DNA of 64,000 nucleotides from Bin80 sp965220935 (lineage in GTDB: Bacteria; Bacteroidota; Rhodothermia; Rhodothermales; Bin80), in NCBI GenBank assembly GCA_965220935.1, contig OZ244857.1, positions 744,001 through 808,000 on the forward strand, read 5' to 3'. A program made the position numbers and the translations under genes. Each line of letters opens with the position of its first letter. Position 1 is the first letter of the stretch. The notes under the pieces were generated by a model. That model saw only the letters and a list, made by a program, of their open reading frames with translations, was not told where the DNA came from and searched no databases. Below, one piece after another: positions 10,399 to 19,747 of the stretch.

Positions 10399-13101
10399 AT
10401 GATGTTAAAATTCTATCAGATCATGTTATTTAGCAAGTCATTTGTTCCAATCTTATTTCTCAGTCTTTGGAGTGCAACGTCCATTGTAGCCCAAGAAGTT
10501 CAACCCAAATTCAAGTCAAAGGTTGTGGTTGTCCAATTTGATTCGGATGTCATTGTGGGAAAAAACAGAACAGATAATTCGGGGATTGATCAGTTGTTTT
10601 CCGAGTATGGGGTATATAATATTGAACCCGTCTATCCAGTATTGGAGTATGTTGAGCCAACACCAAAAACGCGCCATAATATTTTACACCTCCGACGTAC
10701 CTATTATGTCCATTATGATGCAAAGGAAAATCCAATAAAAGTGTCTGGTGTTTTTTCATTACACGAAGATATTGTATATGCAGAACCCGTGCTGATCCAT
10801 CAATTTTATCACTCAGAACCCCAGACAGCTCCCGACGATCCATTGTTTGCAGAGCAAGAGACTTATCTAAATCTCGTTCGTTTGCCCGAAGCTTGGAATC
10901 AGGTTAAATCTGATAATCCCCCAAACGGCACGATTGTCGTGATTGCCATCGTTGACACAGGCGGGGATTGGGATCACGAAGATTTACTTGACAATGTGTG
11001 GGTCAATGAAGACGAGATTCCAGATAATGGCGTTGACGATGATAACAACGGATATATTGATGATATTCATGGGATCAATCTAAACAATAGGATGAACAAT
11101 GATCCTCATCCAGTGGATCCTGAGATCATGGAACTTGGGCATGGCACGGGAGTGGCTGGTGTTGCTAGTGCCGTCACAGATAATGGCATAGGAATGACTG
11201 GTTCTTCATGGAATGCTAAGTTGATGCACATCAATACATCCTGTGCACAGGATGGAGATTGTGATCCTTACCGGGGTGTTTTATATGCCGCAATCAATGG
11301 AGCAGACATTATTAACACTAGTTGGGGAGGCCCAGCTGGTGGGCTACAACTACGTATGATTAATCAAACGCTGGATCTGGTCACGGATATGGGAAGTCTT
11401 GTTGTGGCTGCCGCGGGGAATGATGGACTTAATAAAGACTTAGTAGAGTCCTACCCAGATGGCCATCAAAGAGTACTTTCAGTTGGCGCAACCGTAAGTG
11501 ATTCACCAGCCCTTGCGGAGGAATTCACGGATTTTGGAAAGACGGTTGACATCTATGCTCCTGGGGTAAAAATTTATTCTCCGTTGCCTAACAATCAGTA
11601 TGATAAATTTGATGGTACATCTCAATCATCACCTCTTGTCGCTGGTATCGCGGCCCTTGTTAAAACCAAGTTTCCTCAGATGTCTGCTGATGAACTCCGA
11701 GAGCATGTGCGGCTTTCATCTGATGATATTGATACTGAAAATTCTCCCTTTGAAGGGATGATTAATGGTGGCCTGATTAACGCGCAAGCGAGTCTCTCAG
11801 ATTTGAGCGTACCAGCTGTGCGAATCAAAACCTGGTCTTGGGAGGATGAAGGAGATGGTCAAATTGATCCAGGAGACGAGGTAACAATCAAAATTAATCT
11901 CATCAATTACCTAGTGGATGCGAATCAACTTACGGTGGAACTTCTTCCCTATCAATCAACGGCATCCATCACGGTCATTGATTCAAAGAAATCTTTGGGA
12001 ATCCTCAGAAGTGGCGAGTCTATTGATGTGGAATTTAAAATTTCCGTTGATGCCTCAGCTCCACCCAATAGTTATTCCGTGTTATCCCTACGAATTCAAG
12101 ACGGATCATTTATTGATGAACCAGATGCAATAGGCCTTGAAATTCATACTCGTGCAGATTTGATAGTCAATGCTCTTCAAGCTCTGTATACTTCTACGGA
12201 TGGGGATAATTGGGAAAATTTGGTTTTGGGATCAAAATGGAACTTTAGGGCATCGCTCACACTTGGGGATCTGATCGGCTGGCATGGACTAGCAGTCGTT
12301 CAGAACCGAGTTGAATCTGTGTTTCTTGTTGAAAACAATCTATCAGGCAAGATCCCCCCAGAGCTCGGCCAATTCCCTGGGCTGAGATCATTAGCACTCG
12401 TCAGTAATCCACGACTAACTGGTCCAATACCCAAAGAACTCTCTGATCTCTCCGACCTAGAGAATCTTACCTTGGCCTTCAATCAGATCAGTGGATCCAT
12501 TCCCCCCCAATTAGGGCGGCTGTCCAAACTTAAATTATTAACGCTTCAAAATAATCAACTTTCTGGAACCGTTCCTCCAGAGCTAGGTCAACTCACTAAC
12601 ATAGAACAGCTTTTACTTGCTGATAACAAATTGACTGGAAGTCTTCCCATGAGTTTTACTCAGTTAGAAAGCCTGAGAGTCTTAGTTATCTCGGGGCAGG
12701 ATCTCTGTGCCCCACAAGATGATCAATTTCAACAATGGCTTAAGGGACTTGAGTTTTTTGATGGGGAGACGTGTACACCAGTTGGGGTTAATGAATCTTT
12801 TGATCAGCAATCTCTACCTGAACATTTTGTTGTCCACGGAAACTATCCAAATCCTTTTCTTGAAAATACTCAGTTAGTGTTTGATCTGCCTTGGGAATCT
12901 CAACTCCAGTTGGAAGTCGTAGATGTCATCGGAAGGCGCGTATTGACTCTCCCTGCCAAGACTATTTCGGCAGGATGGGGAAAAAGAATTACAATCCATG
13001 GTGAACCTTTATCACCCGGAATCTATCTATATCGGCTGGTTGCAGACTCTCCCACCAACCATTCACTACAAACGGGGCGAATTATAAAACTTCGTGATTA
13101 A
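10399..13101 (+). CDS. Secreted subtilisin-like serine protease with LRR domain and T9SS sorting domain
   Basis: 900 residues. A signal peptide (about 1-31, ending SIVAQ) precedes a propeptide-like region. The S8 peptidase domain (about 150-470) has Asp186 in IVDTGGDWDHEDL, His248 in GHGTGVAGVA and Ser408 in DGTSQSSPLVAG, so the catalytic triad is complete. A beta-rich spacer follows. About 600-770 is a leucine-rich repeat domain of the plant-like L..L.L..N.L.G.IP type, preceded by an ALYTSTDGDNWEN cap. The C-terminus (from about 815) has GNYPNPF and ends SPGIYLYRLVAD...GRIIKL, the type A T9SS sorting domain. It is therefore expected to be exported by T9SS and surface-attached or released. 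Start: tandem ATGs at 10399 and 10402. It is probably a degradative exoprotease; the LRR may bind substrate. Confidence 0.92.
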   Translation: MMLKFYQIMLFSKSFVPILFLSLWSATSIVAQEVQPKFKSKVVVVQFDSDVIVGKNRTDNSGIDQLFSEYGVYNIEPVYPVLEYVEPTPKTRHNILHLRRTYYVHYDAKENPIKVSGVFSLHEDIVYAEPVLIHQFYHSEPQTAPDDPLFAEQETYLNLVRLPEAWNQVKSDNPPNGTIVVIAIVDTGGDWDHEDLLDNVWVNEDEIPDNGVDDDNNGYIDDIHGINLNNRMNNDPHPVDPEIMELGHGTGVAGVASAVTDNGIGMTGSSWNAKLMHINTSCAQDGDCDPYRGVLYAAINGADIINTSWGGPAGGLQLRMINQTLDLVTDMGSLVVAAAGNDGLNKDLVESYPDGHQRVLSVGATVSDSPALAEEFTDFGKTVDIYAPGVKIYSPLPNNQYDKFDGTSQSSPLVAGIAALVKTKFPQMSADELREHVRLSSDDIDTENSPFEGMINGGLINAQASLSDLSVPAVRIKTWSWEDEGDGQIDPGDEVTIKINLINYLVDANQLTVELLPYQSTASITVIDSKKSLGILRSGESIDVEFKISVDASAPPNSYSVLSLRIQDGSFIDEPDAIGLEIHTRADLIVNALQALYTSTDGDNWENLVLGSKWNFRASLTLGDLIGWHGLAVVQNRVESVFLVENNLSGKIPPELGQFPGLRSLALVSNPRLTGPIPKELSDLSDLENLTLAFNQISGSIPPQLGRLSKLKLLTLQNNQLSGTVPPELGQLTNIEQLLLADNKLTGSLPMSFTQLESLRVLVISGQDLCAPQDDQFQQWLKGLEFFDGETCTPVGVNESFDQQSLPEHFVVHGNYPNPFLENTQLVFDLPWESQLQLEVVDVIGRRVLTLPAKTISAGWGKRITIHGEPLSPGIYLYRLVADSPTNHSLQTGRIIKLRD

Positions 13102-13661
13102 CAGATCCCGAATTTTCATTGCAGATGATTAAAGCAATTGTTGGAAACCGAATTAACTGTAAGACTGACATTGCAAGTCAGATTCGCTCTGATTTCTGGA
13201 TTCGTATACCAGTGAAGTAAGCCGCTGATTGTTTGATTTGACAGAAGGGAAACTCTATATGAAAAAGGTAATCAGATCCGTTGAGGGAATCCACATGATC
13301 GCGAATGATCAATTTATATTTGAGTGATATGGTCTCTGCTGTTAACTCATGTTTGCGGGGATGGGCAGGCCGATTCAAAAAAATTGAATGACTAGCCTAA
13401 TTTTGATCCAAGCAACAGTTTGCAATCGTCATATGAAAGAGAGACTGATAAAGTAGTTTAGAGGTGCTGCTCCACAATGAGGCAAATGAGCAATCAATCC
13501 ATTTGGAGCAACCCAAAAACTGACAGGGTGAGCCACGCAATTTACTTCTTTAATCGTGGGCTCAGGGTGCATCTACTCGGGACTGTGCTATCAAGATATA
13601 AGTCATGCGGAGAATTCAAAATCAATAGTAAACCCTTCTGGGCAGATCTGTGAAATAAGAT
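13102..13661. other. Intergenic region with a possible gene relic
   Basis: About 560 bases without an intact gene. Only a possible thioredoxin-like fragment near 13,440-13,560 (minus strand) stands out. Confidence 0.3.
13440..13560 (-). pseudogene. Possible relic of a TlpA/thioredoxin-like protein
   Basis: One minus-strand frame reads VAHPVSFWVAPNGLIAHL followed by a GAAPL segment. This resembles the C-terminal half of TlpA/AhpC-type thioredoxin folds (cis-Pro, beta strand, PNG turn, then GA.). No CxxC part or intact flanking frame was found, so this is a weak call. Confidence 0.2.
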
Positions 13662-14369
13662 CTATTGCGTGGCAGAAACTACATCAGCATTAGAATTTAT
13701 CATTTCAACGTCGTTATACTCATTGAGTATGTCTGATTGATCTCCATTTGCCCGACTATTAAGATGTTCAAATTCCCCGCTGAGTTTGTAAAAGAACTTT
13801 GTCAGGGTTACAAACTTTGAGTCAAGCATCTTTAAGTCTGCCCTTAGATCTTTGTAATCTGCTCTTAGATCTTTGTAGTCCTCCCTGTGCTGGGATTCAA
13901 TCTTATTGAAATCTGCTCGTAGTTGCTCCACAGCACGCTCAAGTTTCGTATCAAGTTGTTCCACAGCACGGTCAAGCCGATCCACAGATTGATCAAGCTT
14001 CTCGTTGAGCGCTTTAATATCTGCCCTCAAAACTTTAAAGTCTGTCCTTAGATCATTAAAGTCTGCCCTTAGATCATTATGGTCTGTCCTCATCTCTTTC
14101 ATCTCTTTCCTCATCTCTTTCATTTCTTGCCGCAATTGGTTGAATCCCTCATTGAATTCAGCTCGCAACTGGTCTGCAGTACGGTCAATCTTTGCATCAA
14201 GTGCTCTAACATCTGCCCTGAGATCTTTAAGATCTTCCCGTTGTATTTCAATTAAACGTTCAAGTCTACGGAACAGGGGCAACAGAACACTGAGCAGTGA
14301 GCCAATAATCAGAACGACTGCGCTAGCTGCGGCGATACCAAAGTTCAGAAGATCATAATCTATATTCAT
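13662..14369 (-). CDS. Membrane-anchored coiled-coil protein
   Basis: 235 residues. Residues about 10-32 (FGIAAASAVVLIIGSLLSVL) form one transmembrane helix. The rest, to about 195, is a long charged coiled coil built from repeated DLRAD/DLRTD/ALDAKID units, with a short acidic tail. The many LRAD units are reflected in the DNA as imperfect repeats (for example around 13,830-13,880 and 14,030-14,090). Small bacterial proteins of this type are often annotated only as hypothetical or as DUF1640-like, and no enzymatic motif is present. Flanking genes are separated by about 200 bases or more, so it is probably monocistronic. A role as an inner-membrane scaffold or tether is inference only. The long single frame and strong heptad pattern support a real gene. 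Confidence 0.7.
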   Translation of the reverse strand: MNIDYDLLNFGIAAASAVVLIIGSLLSVLLPLFRRLERLIEIQREDLKDLRADVRALDAKIDRTADQLRAEFNEGFNQLRQEMKEMRKEMKEMRTDHNDLRADFNDLRTDFKVLRADIKALNEKLDQSVDRLDRAVEQLDTKLERAVEQLRADFNKIESQHREDYKDLRADYKDLRADLKMLDSKFVTLTKFFYKLSGEFEHLNSRANGDQSDILNEYNDVEMINSNADVVSATQ

Positions 14370-14565
14370 TATTACTAATAGAAAAGTTGCTTATTGACGT
14401 TTAACCAGAATATGTATCACTGGTTCAAAATGATTCCCACATTCCCCATTAATAATGACTGAGGATAATTAAAGGGGCTTCATATTTTATTGACCACAGA
14501 GGGCTCAAATCAAGTCACAAGACGCGATGATTACATTTTGATAGCCAGAGAGATGTCTTGCATAT

Positions 14566-15795
14566 TTATGGAGATAGTCTTAGCAGATGCTGAACTACTT
14601 GAAGATTACCGTCATTCTCGGCGGGTTGAAGATTAAGTGCTGCGCACAGTAGTTCGTAAATGTGAATAAGTGAAAAACCATCAACGGTAGAATTCTGTAC
14701 GAATTCGGGTCCATGCGCGACAAACGCGGCATGCATGGATTCAAGGCTTGGATCAAATCCGTGGGTTCCTCCAGAGTAATAGTCGGGGTTTCTATCATAC
14801 AATTCACGGGTTGACATTTGCCACCCTTCGTCCGCCAGCCCGATAATATCTGGAATGCGGTGATTTCCAGTATAATGCCATTTTGCGGGTAGATCTTCGG
14901 ATGCATACCATTGCACATGTTTCATTTCATTGAGGCGCTCCAACAAATTACCTTTCTGCAAAGGATCTTTCAGATTCAAAAATCCTAACGCATCAAATCC
15001 TCCGATTCGGTAAACATCATCGGTATCAATGTAATCATCTACAAATTCAACACGCTCCTTGGAGGTCGCTGCCATCCCGTGATCTCCTAAAATGACAAGG
15101 TTTACATCCTCAAAAACTCCTTCGTCTTTAAGGCGAGAAACGAGGGTTCCGATATGATCGTCAACATCTTTGAGCGCAGCTCGGGTTTCCTCTGCATACG
15201 GGCCAGCAATATGCCCTTGGGTGTCAACTGTACTAAAATAGGTCGTGATCAAAGCAGGGCGAGGGCTACGAGTGACAGCAGACATCACAGAGTCAATCCG
15301 CACAGTATGCGGCAAATCATGATCATAGTCCATGCGGTAGGTAGGCTGCATCCCTTGAATAGAATCTGTGTCAGAGCCTGGCCAAAAATAAGTGGCACTC
15401 GTACGACCTTGTTTTTGTGCAGTGATCCAGAGAGGCTCACCGCCCCACCATTCTGATTTAGCAATCATTTCCCTGTCACTGATCCTAAATAGACCGATTT
15501 CAGGATCGTAGATTGAATTACTGATGATTCCATGTTTGGCAGGGTATAATCCCGTAATGATGCTATAATGATTGGGGAAAGTCTTTGATGGAAACACAGG
15601 TTCAAGATACTTCGCTATCACGCCGTTATGGGCAAGTTCAAGAATGTGTGGAGAGTCGGTTTCATTGAGATAACTAGCTCTGAGCCCGTCAACTGAGATC
15701 AGAATGACCGTCGGAGGATCATCAATCATTTGATGATCAGAAGAACCAGAGACCGTCATCAAGGCAATAAACCAGATGATAGATAAGAATTTCAT
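14566..15795 (-). CDS. Ectonucleotide pyrophosphatase/phosphodiesterase-family protein
   Basis: 409 residues from the chosen ATG, which directly precedes a signal peptide (MKFLSIIWFIALMTVSGSSD). The frame stays open 19 codons further upstream. Alkaline-phosphatase-superfamily NPP motifs are all present. There is a metal Asp in ILISVDGLRASYL, the nucleophilic Thr in FPSKTFPNHYSIITGLYP, and TYFSTVDTQGHIAGP with metal Asp/His. ILGDHGMA supplies another Asp-His pair, and YSGGTHGFDP the last His. NPPs hydrolyse phosphodiester or pyrophosphate bonds of nucleotides or lipids outside the cytoplasm. The protein is thus expected in the periplasm or outside, probably for phosphate or nucleotide scavenging. 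Flanks: the coiled-coil gene lies downstream about 200 bases away and dusB is divergent upstream. Confident to family; substrate not determinable. Confidence 0.92.
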   Translation of the reverse strand: MKFLSIIWFIALMTVSGSSDHQMIDDPPTVILISVDGLRASYLNETDSPHILELAHNGVIAKYLEPVFPSKTFPNHYSIITGLYPAKHGIISNSIYDPEIGLFRISDREMIAKSEWWGGEPLWITAQKQGRTSATYFWPGSDTDSIQGMQPTYRMDYDHDLPHTVRIDSVMSAVTRSPRPALITTYFSTVDTQGHIAGPYAEETRAALKDVDDHIGTLVSRLKDEGVFEDVNLVILGDHGMAATSKERVEFVDDYIDTDDVYRIGGFDALGFLNLKDPLQKGNLLERLNEMKHVQWYASEDLPAKWHYTGNHRIPDIIGLADEGWQMSTRELYDRNPDYYSGGTHGFDPSLESMHAAFVAHGPEFVQNSTVDGFSLIHIYELLCAALNLQPAENDGNLQVVQHLLRLSP

Positions 15796-15968
15796 GAGAA
15801 AAATTAGAGTAAGAAATACCAGAACAAATATAATAAAGATATCCAGATTCACTTGCCAATAATGTGTTAGGGCTCAATACACATCCCATCAACTCTGTCA
15901 AGAGTTCACATTGCATGTGTGCTTTTCAAAGCGTGCAATAGAAGAATCTTCCTAAGAGAGAGATTGGA

Positions 15969-17189
15969 ATGGCGGTTCATCAGACATTACAGACAAAATC
16001 AGATATGATGCACGAATTAGTCGGTGATTCGTTTCACCAGAAAGATACTAATTTCTCTTGCAAAATGCACATTGGATCCATTCAACTTGGCCATCGACCA
16101 CTTCTTTTAGCTCCGATGGAGGATGTGTCCGATCCACCGTTTAGAGCATTATGTAAGCGCTATGGGGCTGATGTGGTCTATACAGAATTTATTTCATCAG
16201 GAGGCTTAGTCTATCAGGCAAAGGATTCACTGATGAAGATGGATATCCGTGAAAATGAGCGTCCTGTAGGTATTCAGATTTTTGGAGGAGACATTGATCA
16301 GGTTAGATCAGCAGCCCAAATTGTAGATCAAGCCCAGCCAGATATCATTGATATAAACTTTGGGTGTCCAGTTCGCAAAGTCGTATGCAAAGAAGCAGGG
16401 GCAGGGATCTTACGCAATTTGCCAAAGATGGAGAAGATTACGCGTACTGTTGTAGAATCAACCAGCCGACCAGTGACCGTCAAAACCCGCCTTGGCTGGG
16501 ACGACACAAGTATTGATATTATTAATGTCTCACGAATGCTTGAAAAAAGTGGTATTCAAGCACTCGCGGTCCATGCAAGAACCCGAAAACAGATGTACTC
16601 TGGATCCGCTAGGTGGGACTTTCTTCAAGCGATCAAACAAGATGGTCTCAAAGAGATTCCCTTGATTGGAAATGGAGACGCACTGGCACCAGAATCCGTC
16701 CTCCAGATGTTCGATGAAACAGGTGTGGACGCTGTAATGATTGGGCGTGGAGCCATTGGTAATCCCTGGATCTTTGAACAAACTAAAGCGATGATTGAAC
16801 ACGGAACTGTGATCTCTCCACCATCATGGAGCGAACGCCTCAGTGTCGTTGCAGAACATCTCACGCTCAAGTGTGAGTGGCTTGGAGAGCGCAAAGGGGT
16901 CAAAGAAATGCGGCGGATGTACGGTGGCTACTTCAAGGGATTTGCAAATGCAAGCAAATTGCGTACTCGTCTGATGAAGGCACTTACCATGAATGAAGTG
17001 CTCACAGTCCTTGATGCGACAATTGAAGTTGAGCAAGGTGTCATTGAACTAATGCCGTTAAGCCACTTGACGACGGTCAATTATCCACAAAATGAGTTTG
17101 TCCAAGATAATCACAGTACCCAAAATCGCCGCCAAAAGGGGCAGGGCAATCCATTGATCAAAAATGACCAATCCTCCAATCGCCCCTAA
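15969..17189 (+). CDS. dusB: tRNA-dihydrouridine synthase
   Basis: A 406-residue flavoenzyme that reduces uridine to dihydrouridine in tRNA D-loops. DusB landmarks are the N-terminal LLLAPMEDVSDPPFRALC, GIQIFGGD, the catalytic cysteine region DINFGCPVRKVVCKEAGAG, VTVKTRLGW, AVHARTRKQMYSG, PLIGNGDA and VMIGRGAIGNPWIF. Usual length is near 330-345 residues. Here there are about 32 extra residues before MHIGSIQLG (alternative start 16065) and an unrelated polar tail. The last 132 bases run antisense into the 3' end of the convergent DUF445 gene, so the tail probably reflects loss of the original stop codon. Enzymatic identity is firm; the exact start is not. Confidence 0.93.
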   Translation: MAVHQTLQTKSDMMHELVGDSFHQKDTNFSCKMHIGSIQLGHRPLLLAPMEDVSDPPFRALCKRYGADVVYTEFISSGGLVYQAKDSLMKMDIRENERPVGIQIFGGDIDQVRSAAQIVDQAQPDIIDINFGCPVRKVVCKEAGAGILRNLPKMEKITRTVVESTSRPVTVKTRLGWDDTSIDIINVSRMLEKSGIQALAVHARTRKQMYSGSARWDFLQAIKQDGLKEIPLIGNGDALAPESVLQMFDETGVDAVMIGRGAIGNPWIFEQTKAMIEHGTVISPPSWSERLSVVAEHLTLKCEWLGERKGVKEMRRMYGGYFKGFANASKLRTRLMKALTMNEVLTVLDATIEVEQGVIELMPLSHLTTVNYPQNEFVQDNHSTQNRRQKGQGNPLIKNDQSSNRP

Positions 17190-18242
17190 AGCTCCACCAA
17201 GATACTTGATGTAAATGAGCTGATGGCTTGAAGTACGTTTGATTAAGTTTTCAAAACGCTGATCATCAAATTGGCGCAAATTTCGTGAAACCATATCATA
17301 AATATCAAGTGTACTCACAAACGACATGATCGCTTTTGTTAACCATAATTCAATATCATCGGAGCGCTCGGCAATCTTGGCGGGGATGGTTTGAAAAGTG
17401 CGGGTTAATTCATTAACGGCAAAATCAACGGTTTCAGGCAACGTCTCAATTGCCTCCTCAATCTGACGATAAAGACCATCACGATTGAACATCCGGTAGA
17501 CCCTAACAGCAACACCTGCCAATCCGCTCTTTGCAGCCGAGTCAATCATGTCTATCAGAACAGAGATGATCTTTTCTTTCAGCTCTGGGCTTGACAATTT
17601 TTCAGCAAGAAACTGACTAATTAACTCCTTAATTTCTTTCTGAAATGCTTCATCAAGCAGGAGATTCTCGGTGACCTGAAGCGCCATATCCCGGTATTTT
17701 GGGACGACACCACTTACGTGAATTCTCTCTAAAATAACTTCCTCACTAATCAAGTCCTTACTGATCGCTAGTGCAATCAGGTCGGCGACCCTGTCACGAG
17801 ATCCTGGAATAATTCCCTGACCCAAAAGAGGGCGTGGTTTGCGAGGATGAAATAGCATGGTGATCGCTAGCCAGTTGGTAAAAAATCCAATCAGACCAGC
17901 GGCTGAAACCGTCACAATCAGGCCTTCTAGTTCAAGAATACGATTGAACTCAGGGAGTTGCAGTGCAGAGTAACTGACTAAAGTAGCAGCTTGCTCGCCA
18001 TAGGAGTAAAGGTAGGTGCCAGAGGCATTGAGCAAGAGGCTCAAATGATCAAAATCCCATACGAATGAAAAAATAAACAGAGCAAGCAGACTCCACGGAA
18101 TGATGCGAAGTAATTTGAGACCAATCCCTAATTTATGAGTTCGTCGATGGTTTGAAGGCGGCGGTGTATGACCTGTAGGATTCGTCTCAAAGGAGCGACT
18201 GAGATGTTCGCTCACGATGTTTCTCAGACGATTCTCTGACAT
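17058..18242 (-). CDS. DUF445-family membrane protein
   Basis: 394 residues. The N-terminal cytoplasmic segment is followed by a transmembrane helix (WSLLALFIFSFVWDF). A second hydrophobic region then carries the DUF445 signature FFTNWLAITMLFHPRKPRP and GQGIIPGSRDRVADLIA. A long helical middle (about 150-340) and a C-terminal hydrophobic hairpin (GALGAIGGLVIFDQ and LLAAILGTVIILDKLILWII) complete the family pattern. DUF445 (YheB/YjiN-like) proteins have no settled function. This one is the last gene of the minus-strand operon with the Mla-type transporter, 24 bases after the HD gene, which hints at an envelope role. Its 3' end overlaps dusB on the other strand by 132 bases. Confidence 0.88.
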   Translation of the reverse strand: MSENRLRNIVSEHLSRSFETNPTGHTPPPSNHRRTHKLGIGLKLLRIIPWSLLALFIFSFVWDFDHLSLLLNASGTYLYSYGEQAATLVSYSALQLPEFNRILELEGLIVTVSAAGLIGFFTNWLAITMLFHPRKPRPLLGQGIIPGSRDRVADLIALAISKDLISEEVILERIHVSGVVPKYRDMALQVTENLLLDEAFQKEIKELISQFLAEKLSSPELKEKIISVLIDMIDSAAKSGLAGVAVRVYRMFNRDGLYRQIEEAIETLPETVDFAVNELTRTFQTIPAKIAERSDDIELWLTKAIMSFVSTLDIYDMVSRNLRQFDDQRFENLIKRTSSHQLIYIKYLGGALGAIGGLVIFDQWIALPLLAAILGTVIILDKLILWIIDRRQVA

Positions 18243-18266
18243 AGGCTCTGACTGATGTTGACGTGA

Positions 18267-18830
18267 TTAACTCGGATTTGAGAGTCCGAGTCGATCCGCA
18301 TGTCGCGACATCCCACAAATCACATTTGTGATGTGTTGAGATAATTCAATCCCCATCTCTTGGGCCCCCTGATGAATATCTGATCGGCTTACAGCGGCTG
18401 CAAATCGCTTGTCTTTCAACTTCTTACGAACACTCTTCGCGGTCATGCCCTCTAAATAGGTGGGTCTGACATAAGCAACTGCAGTAATGAATCCAGCCAG
18501 CTCATCAACGGCAAATAACGTCTTAGCCAAAAGCGTCTTACGAGGGGTTTCAGTATAGGGTGCATGGCCGAGGATGGCATCAGTGATTGAGTCTGGATAA
18601 TCTCTCTCTCGTAACACCTGCACGCCTACATAGGGGTGCTCTTTGGCCGTAGGATGACGTTCATAATCCATGTCATGAAGAAGCCCTGTGATCCTCCATA
18701 GAGATACATCCTCATCAAAAATGACCGCATAGTGCTCCATGGCTGCCTCAACGGCATAAGCATGTCTGCGCAGACTTTCCGACTGGGTCCATTGATGAAA
18801 TAATGATAGAGAGTCGTCGTAACTAAGCAT
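18267..18830 (-). CDS. HD-domain hydrolase
   Basis: 187 residues with the HD-superfamily metal motif: an early His (LRRHAYAVEAAM), LLHDMDYERHP (the HD pair), EHPYVG and a later Asp (LFAVDELAGF). This pattern matches small HDIG/HD proteins annotated as phosphohydrolases or hydrolases of unknown substrate. Its ATG overlaps the stop of the MCE gene by one base (TAATG), so translation is coupled within the Mla operon. A link to lipid or nucleotide metabolism is inferred from context only. There is no signal peptide, so it is cytoplasmic. Confidence 0.88.
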   Translation of the reverse strand: MLSYDDSLSLFHQWTQSESLRRHAYAVEAAMEHYAVIFDEDVSLWRITGLLHDMDYERHPTAKEHPYVGVQVLRERDYPDSITDAILGHAPYTETPRKTLLAKTLFAVDELAGFITAVAYVRPTYLEGMTAKSVRKKLKDKRFAAAVSRSDIHQGAQEMGIELSQHITNVICGMSRHADRLGLSNPS

Positions 18831-19747
18831 TAAAACACTTCAATCAGTTTAAGGTGTTGAAGATATTTACCTGGATTCGTTTCAAAATCTTCAAGAATCG
18901 CTCTCAGTGTGGAGGTTGCCCCGAGTAACTCTGTATAGAGGGAGTCATCATGCACAAGTTTACCGAGGGTTCCTTGCCCATTATTAATTGATGAGATCAA
19001 AGAATTGAGTTCTGTGGTAGTTGATTGCAGTTGATCAAGGTTCTCAGACAATTGTCCTAAAACCTGTTTAACATCAGTTGTCATAGTACTCAGAGAATCC
19101 TGTGCGACGGTTTCCAAGACATGGGATAAACGTTGAATATCATGAAGAACAGCCTGTAGACTTCCCTGCTCAGCCATCAATATGGATTGGAGTGCATCTG
19201 CAGATGTCTGAATAGATGATAGTGTCTGGTTCATCTGTCCTTGGGGATTAGTAAGGAGGTCAGTCGCGGCAGTGATTGCAGTGTTTGAGCCTGCTAATAA
19301 GGTGTCTACACGATTCAGGACTATGGGTGTCCGATCGGCTAAATCGCTGAGTATATCAGTTTGAGAGGATGCCGGAATCAAGGATCCAGGTGGATAGATC
19401 GTTGCATCTGAGGGGCCGAGCAAAATATTTAACTGAACACTGCTAACAAACCCAAAGCCTCCAGATGATGTCGTTGTTCCATGTGTTAAGACCACATCAT
19501 CATTAATTGAAAAAGCAATATGCACCCCTGTTGACGTTAACTTAATCTCAGTGACGGATCCCACAGCAACCCCATTAACTGTAACAACGTTCCCAACAAC
19601 TAAGCCATTAGAATTCAATAGCTCGGTATAGTAAATGTCGGCCTGCCCCCATATTGGGAAATCTCTAAAATATCGAGTGCCCACATAGAACACTATGGCA
19701 GCAATAATGACCGCTAAACCAATTTTTATTTCATTACGTATGATCAC
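18830..19747 (-). CDS. MlaD/MCE-family lipid transport protein
   Basis: 305 residues. One N-terminal membrane anchor (IGLAVIIAAIVFYVGTRYF) is followed by an MCE domain (about 35-115: NSNGLVVGNVVTVNGVAVG, then SSVQLNILLG). A long C-terminal helical region comes next, typical of proteins that form the periplasmic ring and shuttle phospholipids between membranes. It starts inside the ATPase gene's stop (4-base overlap) and leads into the HD gene (1-base overlap). Together with the ATPase and permease it makes a complete core of an MCE-type ABC system. No MlaB or MlaC homologue is next to it. Substrate direction is not deducible. Confidence 0.92.
   Translation of the reverse strand: MIIRNEIKIGLAVIIAAIVFYVGTRYFRDFPIWGQADIYYTELLNSNGLVVGNVVTVNGVAVGSVTEIKLTSTGVHIAFSINDDVVLTHGTTTSSGGFGFVSSVQLNILLGPSDATIYPPGSLIPASSQTDILSDLADRTPIVLNRVDTLLAGSNTAITAATDLLTNPQGQMNQTLSSIQTSADALQSILMAEQGSLQAVLHDIQRLSHVLETVAQDSLSTMTTDVKQVLGQLSENLDQLQSTTTELNSLISSINNGQGTLGKLVHDDSLYTELLGATSTLRAILEDFETNPGKYLQHLKLIEVF

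Noticed and set aside
14005..14358. A 117-codon antisense ORF over the coiled-coil gene
   Set aside because: Ser/Leu-rich reading of the repeated DLRAD codons on the wrong strand; the other strand gives a clean membrane coiled coil.
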